NCBI GenBank assembly: GCA_944383405.1
Contig: CALWPL010000007.1
Span: 1-52,233, forward strand
Origin: an uncultured Clostridia bacterium
GTDB taxonomy: Bacteria > Bacillota > Clostridia > Christensenellales > UBA1242
Direction: 5' to 3'
Length of the DNA stretch: 52,233 nt
Shown: piece after piece, positions 50,133-52,233 of the stretch
How positions within the stretch are numbered: position 1 is the stretch's first letter
How the letters are laid out: every line of letters begins with the position of its first letter
Notes under the pieces: generated by a model
Told to the model about the DNA's origin: nothing
Databases searched by the model: none
The model's input: only the letters and a program-made list of their open reading frames with translations
Program-made: the position numbers and the translations under genes

Positions 50133-51323
50133 CTACATTTCTTCGTCATAACCATTCAAATAGGCTTGTTGTTTGGCATAATGCTCAATCTTTTCATGCC
50201 AACGCGTAAAGGCCTCCATTTCTTGTTGTTCGACAAAAGAATAATATTCAAGCATGTTCAAAAGTCTATCCCATTCAAACTTTCGCATTTGCTTTTTATA
50301 TGCTTTTTGCTTTCTTCCATAGGTTTTCATTTTCTCAATTTCATCGTGTTGTTTCCCAAGTTCCAAAGCGGTTTGAATGGTCTTATTTCCAAGCCTTCTA
50401 AACATATCTTCTTTGTAGTGAATTCCCTCTTCTGCATATCTTTGTTTTTTCCAAGTTTGCAGTTCAGCAAGTTTTTCATTGTAGTTCAAATATGATTTCC
50501 AAGTCTGTTCGTTGTGGACTAAAAACCACTCTGTCGTGTCGTCAATTTTCTTTTTAAATGGCAGCATATTTTCGCTATCATAGCCAAGCCTTCCAGATTT
50601 TGGCAACTCTTTGTAAAGTTCCAACAACAACTTTTTACCTTTCTTGCACAAGTCAAAATTTGAAAAGTTTAAGTTATATTTCTCATACAAATCTTTTCTC
50701 GCTTTCACAATTTCCGCACTCGCATTTGTCAATTTTCTTTCAAAGAAAAATTTGCTTTCAAGCAAAATTTTTTTGTTTATCGTTCCACTGTGATATGTCA
50801 ACTTTCCGCCATTCGCATAATGTGTTGGCTCTTTTTCAAAAAACGAAATGTGAATGTGTTTGTTCTCAGTATTCTCGTGCAAGCCTGCATACCAAACAAC
50901 ATTGTCCGGATCAAGCCCTGCACGCTTAAAAAACTTTGGCAACTCGCTTTTACAAAACTCATACGCTTGGTCATAATCTCTACAATAGGCGTTCCCAAAA
51001 TCTTCCCTGAAAGATATAACCATATCCCAAATATTGCTTCGTGTTGTCCTTAACATTTCTCGCAACTCTCTTTTCTCTTTGTCTGTCAAAAGGCCATTTT
51101 TACTAAACGCACCACAAGATTTTTCTTTATTCCCAACATACATTTCATAGTCCTTTGGCACTTTGTTGGTCGCGCCGGTGTCAACATAACTGACATAATT
51201 GTAAGATGAATTGCAACTCACAAAATCTCGTTGTTTGGACAAATCTCTTTTCTTGCCAACATACTTTTCTTTTGGCTGATAAAACTTGCACAATAAAACA
51301 ATGTTATCTTTTAAAGTTTCCAT
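50133..51323 (-). CDS. MobL-like HUH relaxase
   Basis: 396 residues from ATG 51323, which overlaps the upstream ribbon-helix-helix gene stop. The HUH metal site is clear: WYAGLHENTENKHIHISFFE, with His149, His156 and His158. Upstream, YNYVSYVDTGA resembles the Tyr-containing Y-x-x-YID region of MobL/MobP-type relaxases. The C-terminal half is a charged coiled-coil-like segment. It nicks oriT to start conjugal mobilisation. With no T4SS genes visible, the element is more likely mobilisable (IME) than self-transmissible, but the element continues past the window. Confidence 0.82.
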   Translation of the reverse strand: METLKDNIVLLCKFYQPKEKYVGKKRDLSKQRDFVSCNSSYNYVSYVDTGATNKVPKDYEMYVGNKEKSCGAFSKNGLLTDKEKRELREMLRTTRSNIWDMVISFREDFGNAYCRDYDQAYEFCKSELPKFFKRAGLDPDNVVWYAGLHENTENKHIHISFFEKEPTHYANGGKLTYHSGTINKKILLESKFFFERKLTNASAEIVKARKDLYEKYNLNFSNFDLCKKGKKLLLELYKELPKSGRLGYDSENMLPFKKKIDDTTEWFLVHNEQTWKSYLNYNEKLAELQTWKKQRYAEEGIHYKEDMFRRLGNKTIQTALELGKQHDEIEKMKTYGRKQKAYKKQMRKFEWDRLLNMLEYYSFVEQQEMEAFTRWHEKIEHYAKQQAYLNGYDEEM

Positions 51324-51549
51324 GCTGCAAGCCCTCAAAAATCGCATTTGTCTTGTCATCTACATTTTCTAATAACGAAATAATCTCATCTTCTTTTGTG
51401 TCTTTGAAAGCCGCTGTTTTCAAAACTGCATTCAAAAATTCGTTCACACTTTCATACTTCGTGTTGTCATACATTTCTTGCAGTTTGTCCAAAAGCCGCT
51501 TATCTCTTATGCGTAACATAATTTCACTTTTCAATTTGGTCGATTTCAT
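51304..51549 (-). CDS. Ribbon-helix-helix-like protein, possible relaxase accessory
   Basis: 81 residues. KSEIMLRIRDKRLLDKLQEMYDNTKYESVNEFLNAVLKTAAF fits a beta-strand followed by two helices, the ribbon-helix-helix pattern of MobC/relaxosome accessory factors and small repressors. Ribosome binding site AAAGGAGGG before ATG. It overlaps the relaxase start by 20 bases, so the two are coupled. Function as an oriT-binding accessory or transcriptional repressor is inferred from this placement. Confidence 0.72.
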   Translation of the reverse strand: MKSTKLKSEIMLRIRDKRLLDKLQEMYDNTKYESVNEFLNAVLKTAAFKDTKEDEIISLLENVDDKTNAIFEGLQHGNFKR

Positions 51550-51611
51550 AAGCCCTCCTTTCGTTGAATTTTTTGTTCTATAAATTTTCTATAAAAAATA
51601 GGCGCAACAAA

Positions 51612-51645
51612 AAAAGAACGACCGCAGGAAAATCGTTCTTGTTCT
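51612..51645 (-). terminator. Terminator after the sigma-like gene
   Basis: Stem AAGAACGA / TCGTTCTT (arms about 51616-51623 and 51634-51641) with a GC-containing loop; the minus strand continues into seven T. The hairpin and the surrounding T/G-rich repeats could also be part of an oriT, which is not otherwise visible. Confidence 0.65.
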
Positions 51646-51702
51646 GTTTTGTTCCCTATAATATTGTAAGGACAAATTTTATGAAAAAATTTAGGCAGTA
51701 AA

Positions 51703-52233
51703 TTATTTTTGCTCTAAATTTTTGTTTTTTAGGTTGTTTTTTAACTCTTTTATCGTTCCACAAACCACTTTTGACATTTTTTGCCACAATTCTTTTTGTT
51801 TTGGAGTAAGTCCGGCATTTAGTTTGTCGCCAATTTTTATATATTGTGTGATCTCTTTTGCAAACTTCTCAATATTGTCCAAAGTTTCCATATTCAGTTT
51901 GAATTTATTGTTGGATAATTCGTCTTTTGCGGTATCAATAATATCTTGCGAGATTTCTTTATAATGAGTTTCAAACCAATATGTTTTGACAAATTCTTTG
52001 TCATGCGTAAGATAAAAAGCAAAATGTTTGTGTGTTGTGGCCATAAATTGTGTTAGTGCACTTCTTGTCATGTTGTGCTTTTTGGCAATATCACTCATTC
52101 GCATATCAAGTATGTATCGTTCTCTCATAATTTCTTGTTGAAGTGGAGTTAATTTTTTCGCCACTGCCCAAATAACTTCGGCGAAAATTTTATCTTCGAC
52201 CTCTTTTTCAACATCTACATTTGGATCTGCGAT
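51703..52233 (-). CDS. Sigma-region-4-like HTH protein, 5' end outside window
   Basis: Open from the window's right edge to a stop at 51703 (176 residues visible). An internal GTG at 52164 could be taken as a start, but the upstream frame is open and continues the same domain (DVEKEVEDKIFAEVIWAVAKKLTPLQQEIMRERY), so the gene is partial. LTPLQQEIMRERYILDMRMSDIAKKHNMTRSALTQFM is a sigma-70 region 4 type helix-turn-helix. The rest is helical and charged. No region 2 is visible in this part. It may regulate element genes; a phage-type packaging small subunit is a weaker alternative. Confidence 0.65.
   Translation of the reverse strand: MADPNVDVEKEVEDKIFAEVIWAVAKKLTPLQQEIMRERYILDMRMSDIAKKHNMTRSALTQFMATTHKHFAFYLTHDKEFVKTYWFETHYKEISQDIIDTAKDELSNNKFKLNMETLDNIEKFAKEITQYIKIGDKLNAGLTPKQKELWQKMSKVVCGTIKELKNNLKNKNLEQK

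Overview
The window looks like an origin-proximal stretch of chromosome from a low-GC, endospore-forming Clostridia-like bacterium. The basis is the 16S rRNA type, the AT-rich genes and intergenic DNA, and a sporulation/germination set (sigma-H-like factor, SpoIIE, CwlD-like amidase, GerA/GerB/GerC). Genus cannot be named from the sequence alone.

Layout. 1-230: start of an exported protein, cut by the window edge. 507-833: small XRE regulator. 1048-2608: complete 16S rRNA gene on the minus strand with its own promoter and terminator and no 23S, 5S or tRNA after it. 2911-7210: minus-strand run of a hypothetical gene, ybaB, dnaX, sigH-like, rlmB and mrnC; dnaX needs a -1 shift on an A10 tract to make full-length tau. 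7343-10661: plus-strand three-gene operon of a helical protein of unknown function, a RelA/SpoT-like synthetase fused to two nucleotidyltransferase-type domains, and a DHH phosphoesterase. This is the best candidate here for an undescribed system. 10786-37209: minus-strand housekeeping and sporulation genes: DUF368, amidase, tsaD, prfB (+1 frameshift), secA, comF, recD2, nucleotidase, guanylate kinase, an acidic Cys/His protein, rpsF-ssb-rpsR, gerABC, tilS, spoIIE, HIT protein, U32 peptidase and leuS. 37490-39397: exported protein whose C-terminus looks like the variable region of a diversity-generating retroelement target.

39398-39909: AT-rich gap with DnaA-box-like sites where gene direction switches from minus on the left to plus on the right. 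A second, denser DnaA-box cluster lies at 27926-28042. Either or both may be oriC parts; dnaA is not in the window. To the right come a DUF1538 membrane protein with two PII-like proteins, tRNA-Ala(CGC), a diaminopentanoate-dehydrogenase-like enzyme, a minimal SufC-SufB pair, an orphan FakA-middle-like domain, tRNA-Met and tRNA-Glu, a membrane-anchored protein, and tRNA-Ala(UGC) with tRNA-Ile(GAU).

From about 48.1 kb to the end is a mobile element next to tRNA-Ile: tyrosine integrase, Xis-like protein, MobL-like HUH relaxase, ribbon-helix-helix-like protein and a sigma-region-4-like protein cut by the right edge. Codon use there is less AT-biased than in the rest. A broken 5' half of tRNA-Ile lies exactly 100 bases before the intact copy and marks a past recombination event.
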